From Nibrella saemangeumensis (GTDB lineage Bacteria; Bacteroidota; Bacteroidia; Cytophagales; Spirosomataceae): a stretch of 64,000 nt of DNA. The stretch spans positions 89,264 through 153,263 of the forward strand of contig NZ_BAABHD010000014.1 in assembly GCF_039541915.1 (NCBI RefSeq). The letters run 5' to 3'. Numbering within the stretch: the stretch's first letter is position 1; the number at the start of each line of letters is the position of its first letter. The translations under genes were made by a program, and so were the position numbers. The notes under the pieces are model-generated. The model made no database searches and was not told where the DNA came from. It saw only the letters and a program-made list of their open reading frames with translations. Of the stretch, positions 16,904-26,193 are shown in pieces.

Positions 16904-18331
16904 CTATTTGAGCCGGTAGGTGGGGTATTCGTCAAACCGGTTGTCCGTTGGGACAAGGCGTGGGTCGCCGGTCTGCTTCATCCAGGTATTGAGTTGCTGC
17001 CGCAGTTGGGTCAGTTGGCGGGCATAGGCTTTGTTGCCGGCCAGGTTGTTCAGCTGATGCGGGTCTTTGCGGACATCGTACAATTCTTCGGCCGGGCGCT
17101 GCCCATAGGCCAGCGTAAACAACTGCTTCTCCTGCGCTGAGGCTGGTTGTCGCTCCTGCATACCGGTGCGGTAAAAGACTTCGCCGGCAAAATAGCGGTC
17201 GGGCCGGCAGTTGCGGATGTACAGAAAATCGTTCGTCCGGACGGCCCGCATGGGGTAGCTCAGGCGGCCGTCGGGCGGGAGCGAATCGCCCATGGGAATG
17301 TAATGCACTTCACGTTCGAGATAGACGGCTTTGGGGGCGGGCGTATTTCCTTTGAACAGGGGCATCAGACTGGTAAATGACAGGTCCTGTGGTTGTAACC
17401 CGGCGGCTTCCAGAAACGTGGGGGCCAGTTGACCCAGATTCACCAGGGCATCCGTCCGGCCGGCGTTAACCTTTCCCTTCCAGTACACCAGCATGGGCAC
17501 CCGCGTACCGGCATCGTACAGATTGGTCTTGGCGCGGTCAAACGGGTGGCCGTTGTCGCTGGTGACGACAATGAGCGTGTTGTCCAGCCGACCACTCTTC
17601 GCCAGAGCATCCAGCGCTTCGCCCAGCTTCTTGTCCATCAGTTCAATGCGGTGGTAATAATCCAGTAGATCGCTACGGGTAGCGGGCGTGTCGGGCAGGT
17701 AAGGTGGCAGGTCAACGGCTTCCGGGCGGTAGCCGGCCTGAATGCCTTCGCCGGGGGTAAAGGGGCGGTGGGGTTCGCCGGTACCGTACCAGAAACAGAA
17801 CGGCTGGTCGGCGGGGAGCTGCTGCAAGAAGTCGGTAAACGATTTATAGCGCTCACCAGCCGGGTTACTGGCGTAGCCGTCCGGGTGGCTTTTCCAGCCG
17901 GGCAGCCAGCCGCCACCGGGGCCCCAGCCTTTCTCGCAGTAGCCGGTGCGGTAGCCGGTTGCCTGCAGCCGATCGGGATACACCGAAAACTTTTTCGGCA
18001 GGTAGCTCCACAGGTTGGCACCCGCTTCGAGCTGGTGCGGGTAGCGGCCCGTTAGCACGGCTGCCCGGGAGGGGGTGCAGGAGGGCGATGCACAAAAGGC
18101 CTGCGTGAACAACAGACCCTGCTGCGCCAGCCGGTCAAAATGGGGTGTTTTGGCTACCCTGTCGCCGTAGATGCCGGCATGGGGAAAGCCCCAGTCGTCG
18201 GCGAAAAAAAACAGGATGTCAGGCCGTTGCGGAGGAGCTTTTCCTGCATGGCTGGTCAGCAGCAGCCAACCGGCCAGCAGACAGGTCCCCAGCAGCAGGT
18301 AAGTAATGGTACGGTGGAACAGGAATAGCAT
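16904..18331 (-). CDS. Secreted sulfatase (arylsulfatase family S1)
   Basis: A 475-residue sulfatase with an N-terminal hydrophobic export segment (about 8-27). The alkaline-phosphatase-like core starts RPDILFFFADDWG, where Asp45 and Asp46 bind calcium. The sulfatase signature CTPSRAAVLTGR begins at Cys85, which must be converted to formylglycine; no maturase gene is in the window. A later TSDNGHPFD provides the remaining metal ligands. The start and length resemble N-sulfoglucosamine-type sulfatases, but the substrate is not certain. It is downstream of a SusCD pair on the same strand, separated by a hairpin at 18370-18392, and may desulfate the glycan that pair imports (inference). Confidence 0.92.
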   Translation of the reverse strand: MLFLFHRTITYLLLGTCLLAGWLLLTSHAGKAPPQRPDILFFFADDWGFPHAGIYGDRVAKTPHFDRLAQQGLLFTQAFCASPSCTPSRAAVLTGRYPHQLEAGANLWSYLPKKFSVYPDRLQATGYRTGYCEKGWGPGGGWLPGWKSHPDGYASNPAGERYKSFTDFLQQLPADQPFCFWYGTGEPHRPFTPGEGIQAGYRPEAVDLPPYLPDTPATRSDLLDYYHRIELMDKKLGEALDALAKSGRLDNTLIVVTSDNGHPFDRAKTNLYDAGTRVPMLVYWKGKVNAGRTDALVNLGQLAPTFLEAAGLQPQDLSFTSLMPLFKGNTPAPKAVYLEREVHYIPMGDSLPPDGRLSYPMRAVRTNDFLYIRNCRPDRYFAGEVFYRTGMQERQPASAQEKQLFTLAYGQRPAEELYDVRKDPHQLNNLAGNKAYARQLTQLRQQLNTWMKQTGDPRLVPTDNRFDEYPTYRLK

Positions 18332-18369
18332 AAGTAACGGATACGTGGCGGTATGGGCAGGCTAAGAAT

Positions 18370-18392
18370 TGGGGCGCTGATGCAGCGCCCCA
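18370..18392 (-). terminator. Hairpin between susD and the sulfatase gene
   Basis: TGGGGCGCTG (18370-18379) and CAGCGCCCCA (18383-18392) form a perfect 10-bp stem with a 3-nt loop. On the minus strand it lies after the SusD stop at 18434 and is followed by AATTCTTAG. It could reduce read-through from the SusCD operon into the sulfatase gene. Confidence 0.55.
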
Positions 18393-18433
18393 TTACCTGT
18401 ATCCCTAACCATTGTTTAACCCTATTTGCAAGA

Positions 18434-19876
18434 TCAATAACCCGGATTCTGGGCCAGCGCCGGGTTGAGGTCGCGCTCGCGTTGGGGCACTGGAAACAGC
18501 AGCTGGTACGGCTGAATCCGGTAGTTCTTGGCCGTCAGCACCGGCTGCGCTACGCCAAACCGCAGCAAATCGAACCAGCGGTGGTTCTCAAAGGCCAACT
18601 CCACCCGGCGCTCCTGCAGCAGGGCGGTGCGGAAGGCGGCCTGACTGGGTACGTCGGCCTGCGTCAGGTCGGCTAAGCCGGCCCGCTTCCGGACCCGGTT
18701 CAGGGCGGTGAACGCTTCGGCATTGCCGTATCCCTGCTCGTTGAGTGCCTCGGCCAGCATCAGCAGGACATCGGCGTAACGCAGCACAATGAAGTTGTCG
18801 TCGTGGTCGAGCGTGGCGGTGGGCGGGCTGCTAAACTTTTTCTGGTAAAAGGACAGGGGCGGATTGCCGCGCTCGCCCGCCTTTAACTGCCCAATGGACA
18901 GGTCTTTCCGCAGGTCGCCTTTTTCGTACGCATTCACCAGGTCTTCGGTCGGCACATTATTGCCCTGCCCACCGCCGGAGTTGCCGCCCCAGATGCGGGC
19001 ATCCTGCGGAGACATGGCGTCGGCGAAGGGGCTCCCCTCGCGGTCGGTGCCCAGCCCGGCCTTGAACTGAATCTCAAACAGCGATTCCTTGTGGTTGGCG
19101 TTGTTGGGCCGGAACACGTCGGCGTAACCGGGTAGCAGATCGAACTTGCCGGAGCTGACGATCTCCCGCAGCCGGGTGGTCGCTTCGGTATAGTTTTTCC
19201 GGGTCAGGTAGACCTTGGCCAGTAGCCCTTTGGCCGCCCAGCGGGTAGCCCGGCCAATGTCGTTGCCCGTATAGGCGTCCGGCAGCTTCTGCTCCGCCGA
19301 TTGCAGGTCCGCAATGATCTGGGCGTACACTTTATCGACCGGCTCCCGCAACTGATTAAAGGCTTCGAAGGGGTTGACCGTCGGGGTAATTACCAGCGGT
19401 ACCTCGCCAAACAGCCGCACCAGGTTGAAGTAGGTATAGGCTCTCAGGAACTGCGCTTCGCCCTGGAACTGATCTTTCGCTTTTGAGTCAATAGCGGTAG
19501 CCTCCAGCTTGCTGAGTACCAGATTGGCCCGGTTGATCAGCTGGTAGGAGGTCTGCCACTGGGCCTGCATCAGGCGGTTGTCGGTGAGTACCCGGAACTC
19601 ATCAACCTGGTACCAGGTCTCGCCAAACGAACCCGGCGTGGTGACGGTGAGGGTATTGTCCGATACCAGCTCCATCATGCCCCAGCTGGACTCCTGGTAG
19701 CTGCGGTTTTGCAGCGCATCGTAAACGCCCCGCGTAGCCAGGTTGAAATCCCCGGCGGTCTTGAAAAAGTTTACATCACTTACCTGCGAACGGGGACCCA
19801 GTTCGAGGTACTGCTCGCCACAGCCGGTTAGCAGTACGGCAGTCAATACGGATGCGTATATGATTCTTGATGTCAT
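18434..19876 (-). CDS. SusD/RagB-family nutrient-binding lipoprotein
   Basis: A 480-residue SusD protein. The lipobox LLTGC puts the lipidated Cys at residue 19. The N-terminal region reads SDVNFFKTAGDFNLATRGVYDALQ; the TPR-like core has LRAYTYFNLVRLFGEVPLV; the C-terminal half has FIVLRYADVLLMLAEALNEQGYGN and ERRVELAFENHRWFDLLRFG and ends with NPALAQNPGY. All are typical. It lies 19 bp after the SusC gene with which it pairs. The protein is shorter than the other SusD of this window (525 residues) but within the family range. Confidence 0.96.
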   Translation of the reverse strand: MTSRIIYASVLTAVLLTGCGEQYLELGPRSQVSDVNFFKTAGDFNLATRGVYDALQNRSYQESSWGMMELVSDNTLTVTTPGSFGETWYQVDEFRVLTDNRLMQAQWQTSYQLINRANLVLSKLEATAIDSKAKDQFQGEAQFLRAYTYFNLVRLFGEVPLVITPTVNPFEAFNQLREPVDKVYAQIIADLQSAEQKLPDAYTGNDIGRATRWAAKGLLAKVYLTRKNYTEATTRLREIVSSGKFDLLPGYADVFRPNNANHKESLFEIQFKAGLGTDREGSPFADAMSPQDARIWGGNSGGGQGNNVPTEDLVNAYEKGDLRKDLSIGQLKAGERGNPPLSFYQKKFSSPPTATLDHDDNFIVLRYADVLLMLAEALNEQGYGNAEAFTALNRVRKRAGLADLTQADVPSQAAFRTALLQERRVELAFENHRWFDLLRFGVAQPVLTAKNYRIQPYQLLFPVPQRERDLNPALAQNPGY

Positions 19877-19895
19877 GGTCTGTCAGGTTCTTAGG

Positions 19896-22800
19896 TTAGA
19901 AAGTTACCGCTACGCCAGCCGTGTAGGTACGGGCAATGGGGTAGCCGCCGGCGTCGATACCCTGCTCCAGCGCACTGTCACCGCGCTCGTTGGTTTCGGG
20001 GTCAAAGCCACGGTACTTCGTGAAGGTGTACAGGTTGGCTCCGTTAACAAACAGGCGGGCACTGGCCAGGCTGATTTTTCGGGTCCACTCGCCCGGTAGG
20101 GTGTACGACAGCGCGACGTTGCGTACGCGCAGGAAAGAGCCGTCTTCTACGTAGAAGGTCGAGAACGCATCAGGCGGATTGTTCCGGGGGTTCAGAATAG
20201 CGCGGGGCACATCACCGTTGCCGGGCTGCTCGGGTGAGCGCCAGCGGTCGCGGGTGATGGCGTGCTGCCGCAGGTTGCCATTCATATTGCTCATCCACCG
20301 CAGCGGCAGGTTGGCGACCTTGTTGCCCACCGAGCCGTTGAGCAGCACACTCAGGTCGAAGCCCTTGTAGCTGAAGTTGTTGGTCATGCCAAAAATGAAG
20401 CGCGGGAACGGGTTGCCGATAAAGGTACGGTCGTCGTTGTTGATGACGCCATCGTTGTTGACATCCACAAACCGGCGGTCGCCCGGCTGCGCAAGGGGCT
20501 GAACCTTCTTGCCGTCTTTGGTGTAGCTGTCCACCTCCTGCTGGTTCCTGAAAACTCCGCCGTTGAGCAGGCCGAAGAACTGCGCCATGGGCTGGCCGAC
20601 CTGCGTAACCGACAACTGCGCCACGGGCGATGCATCGCCGAACAGCCGGGTACCGGCGGCTCCCAGATCCAGTACTTTGTTCTGGTTCGTAGACAGGTTC
20701 AGGTTAGTGCTCCAGCGGACGTTGCCCGTCAGATTCTGCGTGTTCACGGTAAACTCCCAGCCTTTGTTCTCAATGGAACCAATATTCTGGAGCGCACCCG
20801 TAAAGCCGCTGCTCGACGGGATGGCTACGCTCAGGAGCAGGTCGCGGGTTTTATTGTAGTAGTAATCGACCGTTAGCATAATGCGGTTGTTCAGCAGGCC
20901 GATGTCGACCCCGGCATCCCATTTGGTGGCCGTTTCCCAGGTGAGCTGGTTGTTGCCGATGTTGGCGGGTATAATGGCGTCGATGACACTGCCCAGGCCG
21001 GCTCCACCCACGTACTGGCCGGGATTCAGCAGGGTCTGCGCCGAATAGTTACCGATCTCGTTGTTACCGGTGACGCCGTAGCTGAGCCGCCATTTCCAGT
21101 CGGAGATGGCTCTGACCGGCTTCAGGAACGACTCTTCCGACATCCGCCAGCCGACGGCGAACGACGGGAACGAGCCGAACTTCTTCGCGCTGCCGAAGCG
21201 TGATGAGCCGTCCGTCCGGTAGGTGGCCGTTAGCAGGTAGCGGTCGTTGAAGCTGTAGTTGATCCGCGCCAGGTACGACAGCAGCCGCCACTGTTCGCTG
21301 TTGGCCGAACCCTGATCGGCCGGGCCGATGGGGTACGGAATGAGGTCGTTGGGCAGCGCAGCCCGACCCACCGACATAAACTCGGTGGTGGCCTGCTGCA
21401 CTGTATACCCGGCCAGGGCGTTCAGATTATGCGCTCCCCGGTTCCAGTTGTACGAGAGCGTGTTTTCGTTCAGCCAGTTCAGGATTTCTGCCGAGTTGGT
21501 ATTGGCCGAGGGAACGGTCGGTGGCAGGGCAGTGGTGCCGTACTGCGAGCTGAAGAAGTTGCGGTTGCGCGTGTTCGACACATCGGCTCCCAGCGTACTG
21601 CGCAGGCGCAGGTTCCGCAGGACTTCAATATCCAGGTAGGCGTTGGACAATACCCGTCCGATGCTCCGGATACGGGTGGCTTCGCTGGCCAGCGCTACCG
21701 GGTTGAACATGGCGGTTACGTTCAGCCGGGAGTCGGCAATCTGCTGGCCGTACGAGCCGTCGGGGTTATAGACCGGCACCCCCGGAAACATCAGCAGGGC
21801 CGTGTTGATGATACTCTGGTTGTTGAAGTGCCCCGTGGCCTGTACAATGTTGGCCGTGGAATAGGAAGGAGCCAGGCTCACGCCCATTTTCACGCGGGGG
21901 CTGAGGTCGGCGTCCAGGTTGGCCCGGAAGGAATAGCGCTTGAAATCGGAGTTGATGATAATACCCTGCTGGTTGAACAGCCCTCCGCTGACGGCGAACC
22001 GCAGCTTGTCGGTGCCGCCCGACACGTTCAACTGGTACGTCTGAATGGGCGCTTTCCGGAAAACGGCTCCCTGCCAGTCGGTGGTGGCGGTATAGCTGTT
22101 GGGGTCGATCATACCATCGGGTATGCGGAAGGCCCCCCGGTTGGCATTGGGCGTTGCCAGGTACGCGTCGAGCGACTGGCTGGCGGGGCGCAGGTCGGCG
22201 CGGGCGTTCCAGCCGTTAATGCGGGCTTCGCTGTATACCTCGGCCTGCTCGCGGGCCGTAAGCTGCGGAATGGTGCGGGCCACTTCCTGCCAGCCGGTGG
22301 AGGCATTGAATTCCACCTGTGTTTTGCCGGACTTCCCGCGTTTGGTGGTAATCAGCACCACGCCGTTGGCACCCCGTGAGCCGTAGATGGCCGTAGCCGA
22401 CGCATCTTTCAGGATCTCCATGCTTTCGATGTCGTTCGGGTCAATGGAGTTCAGGGTATTTAAGTCGTTGCCGCTGGGAGCCGTAATGGGGAAGCCATCG
22501 ACCACGTACAGCGGCTGGTTGTTGCCGACGGTGCCCATACCACGAATCCGGACGGCTACGCCACCACCCGGACCGCCCGACGTCTGCACGACCTGCACCC
22601 CGGCTACCTGGCCCTGCAACTTCTGGTCCAGGCCGGCTACCGGAATGTTTTTGATGGCTTTTTGGTCGACCGACGCAATGGAGCCGGTAATATCCCGGCG
22701 GTTCTGCGTGCCGTATCCCACTACCACCACCTCGTTCAGCGACTTGACATCGGCCGCCAGCGTGATGTTAACGGTGGTGCGGTTGCCTACCGGTACTTCC

Positions 22801-23456
22801 TGCGGCAGGTACCCGATAAAGGAGAAGACCAGGACGGCATTCTCGTCGGGTACGCTGATGGAGTAGCGGCCGCTGCCGTCGGTCACGGCTCCGGTCTGGG
22901 TGCCTTTGAGGGTGACGTTAACCCCCGGCAGGCCTTCGCCGGTATCGCCCGCCCGGACTTGTCCGGTTACCGTTACGCGCATCTCCGGCACCGATGCCGT
23001 CATGGATTGCATCGGATTTAAGGTGGGTAGGGTGGTCCGGTTGGCCGAAGGGTCCAGATCGGTAGTGGCCGAGGTTTTGGGCTGTACCTCCCGGATAGTG
23101 CGGCTTTTGGCTGGTTCATCGGGCAGGATCACGTACACGTTCCTGTCGACTTTCTCGTAGCGCAGATTGACCGACCGCAGCAGCTGCTGGATCTGGTCAT
23201 CTACCGGGGCGTTGGTGGCCGGTCCGGCTTCCACGACCTTGTTCTCAACCGTTTTGCGGTCGTAGGAGAAGGATACGCCGTGTTTGCGGCTCAGTTCATT
23301 CAGGACCTGTTTCAGGGGCCGGGTGGCCGGCGTCCGCTGTTCAGTACGCTGCTGCGGCTGTTGAATGGAGGCTAGGGTCTGGCTGTGCGACGCGTTCAGA
23401 TTGAACAAAAGGATCGCTAACAGACCAGCACTGGTCGTACATAGTGGTTTTTTCAT
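19896..23456 (-). CDS. SusC-family transporter with STN signalling domain
   Basis: A 1186-residue outer-membrane transporter. Order of domains: signal peptide (1-26), secretin/TonB short N-terminal STN domain (about 48-111), a linker, a carboxypeptidase-regulatory-like domain (about 162-235), the TonB-box-like NEVVVVGYGT (241-250), the plug with LKDASATAIYGSRGANG, and the barrel ending in AVTF. The STN domain is the part that passes the substrate signal to a FecR-type anti-sigma factor, and a fecR gene lies 30 bp upstream in the same operon. The other SusC in this window lacks STN and is next to a LacI regulator, so the two loci use different control logic. Confidence 0.97.
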   Translation of the reverse strand: MKKPLCTTSAGLLAILLFNLNASHSQTLASIQQPQQRTEQRTPATRPLKQVLNELSRKHGVSFSYDRKTVENKVVEAGPATNAPVDDQIQQLLRSVNLRYEKVDRNVYVILPDEPAKSRTIREVQPKTSATTDLDPSANRTTLPTLNPMQSMTASVPEMRVTVTGQVRAGDTGEGLPGVNVTLKGTQTGAVTDGSGRYSISVPDENAVLVFSFIGYLPQEVPVGNRTTVNITLAADVKSLNEVVVVGYGTQNRRDITGSIASVDQKAIKNIPVAGLDQKLQGQVAGVQVVQTSGGPGGGVAVRIRGMGTVGNNQPLYVVDGFPITAPSGNDLNTLNSIDPNDIESMEILKDASATAIYGSRGANGVVLITTKRGKSGKTQVEFNASTGWQEVARTIPQLTAREQAEVYSEARINGWNARADLRPASQSLDAYLATPNANRGAFRIPDGMIDPNSYTATTDWQGAVFRKAPIQTYQLNVSGGTDKLRFAVSGGLFNQQGIIINSDFKRYSFRANLDADLSPRVKMGVSLAPSYSTANIVQATGHFNNQSIINTALLMFPGVPVYNPDGSYGQQIADSRLNVTAMFNPVALASEATRIRSIGRVLSNAYLDIEVLRNLRLRSTLGADVSNTRNRNFFSSQYGTTALPPTVPSANTNSAEILNWLNENTLSYNWNRGAHNLNALAGYTVQQATTEFMSVGRAALPNDLIPYPIGPADQGSANSEQWRLLSYLARINYSFNDRYLLTATYRTDGSSRFGSAKKFGSFPSFAVGWRMSEESFLKPVRAISDWKWRLSYGVTGNNEIGNYSAQTLLNPGQYVGGAGLGSVIDAIIPANIGNNQLTWETATKWDAGVDIGLLNNRIMLTVDYYYNKTRDLLLSVAIPSSSGFTGALQNIGSIENKGWEFTVNTQNLTGNVRWSTNLNLSTNQNKVLDLGAAGTRLFGDASPVAQLSVTQVGQPMAQFFGLLNGGVFRNQQEVDSYTKDGKKVQPLAQPGDRRFVDVNNDGVINNDDRTFIGNPFPRFIFGMTNNFSYKGFDLSVLLNGSVGNKVANLPLRWMSNMNGNLRQHAITRDRWRSPEQPGNGDVPRAILNPRNNPPDAFSTFYVEDGSFLRVRNVALSYTLPGEWTRKISLASARLFVNGANLYTFTKYRGFDPETNERGDSALEQGIDAGGYPIARTYTAGVAVTF

Positions 23457-23486
23457 ACAGGTAATCGGTCTGCTCGGGGGTAAGGC

Positions 23487-24524
23487 TTACAGGTTTGTCT
23501 TCGTGCGTTGCGAACGGATCAGGATCTGGTTATCCTGCCGCGTGATTTGTAGCTGGTACGTTCGTTCAAGGGCTTTCAACAGGACATCGACGTTGCCTGA
23601 CGGAAACGTTCCGTTAAATTCCTGCTGCGCTAAGGTTTCATCTTCAATGGTCACCGTCAGGCCGTAGTTGTCTTCCAGTAACCGGGCAATGTCGGTCAGT
23701 GACGTATTTTCAAAAATCAACTGGTTCTCGGTCCAAGAGGTGTAAACCTCCGGATTTACCTGTTTCTTCAGGAGCCGGTCTGCTTTGGGTTGTATGTCCA
23801 CCAGTTCGCCCGGTTGCATCACCATCTGCTGCCCGGCCATCTGCAGCCGGACTTTGCCGGAGGCCAGCATTACCTGGGCGTGGTCGTTGCGCCGGGTCAC
23901 GGTAAACTCGGTACCCAGCACCTCGACATTAAACTCTGAATTGGCATCTACAACAAAGCGCTGGTCGGTGGCCGTATGCACGACCGAGAAAAAGGCTTCG
24001 CCGTTCAGCTTCACCTGCCGGACCGCCTGTTCCTTCAGGTTACGGGGATATGCCAACGAGGAGTTGGCGTTGAGCACCACCGTAGAGCCGTCGGGCAACT
24101 GCACCGTCCAGGTTTCGCCGTAGCCGGTCGCTACCTGCACCATACCGCCCGCTGATTGCCGCCACAGGTAGAAACCCGCCACCGACAGCAGCACCGCCAG
24201 GAATACAGCCGCATACCGGCCATATTGCCGCCAGAAACCACCCAGCGGCACCGGTTCAGCCGCTACGGCAGGTTGGGTCCGTGGCTGGTCGAGCATCGGT
24301 TGCAGCTTCTGCCATTCGGCCGACACGTCGGCGTCGGTCAGGTCGTCGGGAAAGTCGATGGCCTGAATCAACCGGCGGGCCTCCGTCACCCGTTGGGCCT
24401 TGTCGGGGTGCTCCGCCAGCCATTGCTGCCAGAAGCGGTCCGATTCGACATCGGGGGCTTTGGCCCACTGCTGAAAGTCAGGGTCGAGCACAAAATCTTC
24501 TACGGTAAAGTCGTCGTAGCGCAC
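23487..24524 (-). CDS. FecR-family anti-sigma factor
   Basis: A 345-residue inner-membrane protein that relays the SusC STN signal to an ECF sigma factor. The N-terminal cytoplasmic part (1-100) has the helical sigma-binding pattern (FWQQWLAEHPDKAQRVTEARRLIQAI), the membrane segment is about 104-121, and the periplasmic FecR domain follows (GYGETWTVQLPDGSTVVLNANSSLAYP) with a C-terminal DUF4974-like domain (LIFENTSLTDIARLLEDNYGL). It is the first gene of the FecR-SusC-SusD operon. No ECF sigma gene lies next to it: the 247 bp upstream contain only AT-rich divergent promoter DNA, so the partner must be elsewhere. Confidence 0.95.
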   Translation of the reverse strand: MRYDDFTVEDFVLDPDFQQWAKAPDVESDRFWQQWLAEHPDKAQRVTEARRLIQAIDFPDDLTDADVSAEWQKLQPMLDQPRTQPAVAAEPVPLGGFWRQYGRYAAVFLAVLLSVAGFYLWRQSAGGMVQVATGYGETWTVQLPDGSTVVLNANSSLAYPRNLKEQAVRQVKLNGEAFFSVVHTATDQRFVVDANSEFNVEVLGTEFTVTRRNDHAQVMLASGKVRLQMAGQQMVMQPGELVDIQPKADRLLKKQVNPEVYTSWTENQLIFENTSLTDIARLLEDNYGLTVTIEDETLAQQEFNGTFPSGNVDVLLKALERTYQLQITRQDNQILIRSQRTKTNL

Positions 24525-24771
24525 GATGGTACTGATTTAGGGTAATGAGGAGAATCCGGATTCAACTATAAAGAGAAGGTTGCCGGCTGTTTGTCGTGTC
24601 GGAATAGAAACTTTTTTTGAAACTATTGGAGTGGCGGGTGCTTTTTCGTGACCGGGTACCCCTGACGGGCGGACAATTTCGGGTAAAGCTTTTTTTGTAA
24701 ATAGGTAAGTTTATGCGGAAACTATTAATTTGAATCGGCATCACGGCCGGCAGTGCCGTTTTTAAAGCTTT

Positions 24772-26190
24772 ATGAACATAATTTCGTTTCTCATTGCTTT
24801 CTTTCTCCTCCGGTTTCTCCGGCAGTCACTTCAGGATTCGCCCCTGTTGCCTTATTGGGAAAACAGGCTGTTTATTGCCCGTAATTTAGTCATCGCTATT
24901 CTGGTAGTGGATGTCCTCACCTTCACTAACTTCGATACCGTTACGAACTGGCTGTGGCACCTGCTGATTCTGGCCATTGTCGGGGTCGCTTATCTGCTGG
25001 AGGAGTTTCGCTCGGCCCGGCTTATGTTGTATGCGGTGGCGCTGTATGCCGTATTGGCACTGATGGCCAGTATCGTTGGGCTTTGGGATGAAGCATTGTA
25101 CGAAACGCTGGAAAACTACATTGAGTCGGCCGGGGTGTTTGCGGTGATCTGGGTAATTGTGATGTGGCGAACGACACAGAAGCAGCAGAAAGCCCTGGAA
25201 GAAGAGCGGCAGAAGCGGTTGCAGGAAGAAGAGCACAGCCGGATTATTGCGGCTAAAAAAGACGAACTCGAAGCCATGGTGCAGGAGCGTACCGCCGAGA
25301 TTACCCGCCAGAAAGAAGAACTGGAACACGCGCTGGCCGATTTGCAGGCTACCCAGGTTAAACTGATCCAGCAGGAGAAAATGGCCTCCCTGGGTGAACT
25401 GACGGCCGGTATTGCGCACGAGATTCAAAACCCGCTCAATTTTGTCAACAACCTGGCCGAGGTGAGTGCGGAGCTGGTGGCGGAACTGAAGGAAGAAAGG
25501 AACAGGGAGACGCGGGATAAGGAGCTGGAGGAAGAAATTCTGACGGACCTGAAAGATAGTCTGGAAAAAATTACGCACCACGGCAAGCGGGCCGACAGCA
25601 TTGTGAAAGGGATGCTGCAGCATTCCCGCTCCAGCAGTGGTGAAAAACAGCCCACTGACCTGAACGCCCTGGTCGATGAGTACCTGCGGCTGGCCTACCA
25701 CGGTCTGCGGGCGAAAGACAAGAGCTTCAACGCCGATCTGCGGGTGAACCTGGACCCGAATCTGGGTAAAATAAAATTAGACCCTCAGGAAATCGGCCGG
25801 GTGCTGCTCAATCTCTACAATAATGCCTTTTATGCCACTCAGGAAAAGGCCAGGGTGTTGGCCAACGGCCGGGGCACGCCAGCCCGGGGCACGCCAGCCT
25901 ACCAGCCGCAGGTATCGGTCAGTACCCAGATCAGGCCCGCTGCGTCGGAAGAAGATGTCGACACCGTGGAGATCCGGGTGAAAGACAATGGGATGGGTAT
26001 TCCGCAGGAGATCATCAACAAGATCTACCAGCCTTTCTTTACCACCAAGCCCACCGGGCAGGGGACCGGGCTGGGCCTGTCGCTGAGTTACGATATTGTC
26101 ACCAAAGGACACGGGGGCGACCTGAGCGTTGAAACAGAGCCGGGACAGTATTCGGAATTCATCATTCACCTGCCCTGCCGAAGCGCATAA
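24772..26190 (+). CDS. Membrane histidine kinase without receiver domain
   Basis: A 472-residue kinase. The first about 130 residues hold four or five membrane segments. A long charged coiled coil follows (about 135-205, ending QEKMASLGELTAGIAHEIQNPL). The phospho-acceptor is His216 in the AHEIQNPLNF H-box; the HATPase_c domain has NLYNNAFYA, DNGMGIP and GTGLGLSLSY. The kinase core closely resembles that of the 1350-residue propeller kinase at 59700-63752. An exact 15-bp tandem duplication at 25869-25898 adds RGTPA to an exposed loop of the ATPase domain. There is no response regulator nearby; modE starts 3 bp after the stop, so the two may be co-transcribed. Confidence 0.93.
   Translation: MNIISFLIAFFLLRFLRQSLQDSPLLPYWENRLFIARNLVIAILVVDVLTFTNFDTVTNWLWHLLILAIVGVAYLLEEFRSARLMLYAVALYAVLALMASIVGLWDEALYETLENYIESAGVFAVIWVIVMWRTTQKQQKALEEERQKRLQEEEHSRIIAAKKDELEAMVQERTAEITRQKEELEHALADLQATQVKLIQQEKMASLGELTAGIAHEIQNPLNFVNNLAEVSAELVAELKEERNRETRDKELEEEILTDLKDSLEKITHHGKRADSIVKGMLQHSRSSSGEKQPTDLNALVDEYLRLAYHGLRAKDKSFNADLRVNLDPNLGKIKLDPQEIGRVLLNLYNNAFYATQEKARVLANGRGTPARGTPAYQPQVSVSTQIRPAASEEDVDTVEIRVKDNGMGIPQEIINKIYQPFFTTKPTGQGTGLGLSLSYDIVTKGHGGDLSVETEPGQYSEFIIHLPCRSA
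25869..25898 (+). repeat. Exact 15-bp tandem duplication inside the kinase gene
   Basis: Two back-to-back copies of CCGGGGCACGCCAGC keep the reading frame and encode RGTPA twice. They lie in the variable loop between the N-box and the DNGMGIP motif of the ATPase domain. It looks like a recent slippage event. Confidence 0.9.
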
Positions 26191-26193
26191 CGT

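Noticed and set aside
21429..22379. 316-codon open frame on the plus strand
   Set aside because: It lies inside the STN-SusC gene on the opposite strand and has no recognisable domain.
24562..24744. Short minus-strand ORF in the fecR upstream region as a remnant sigma factor
   Set aside because: The 60 residues are basic and low complexity with no sigma region 2 or 4 motif.
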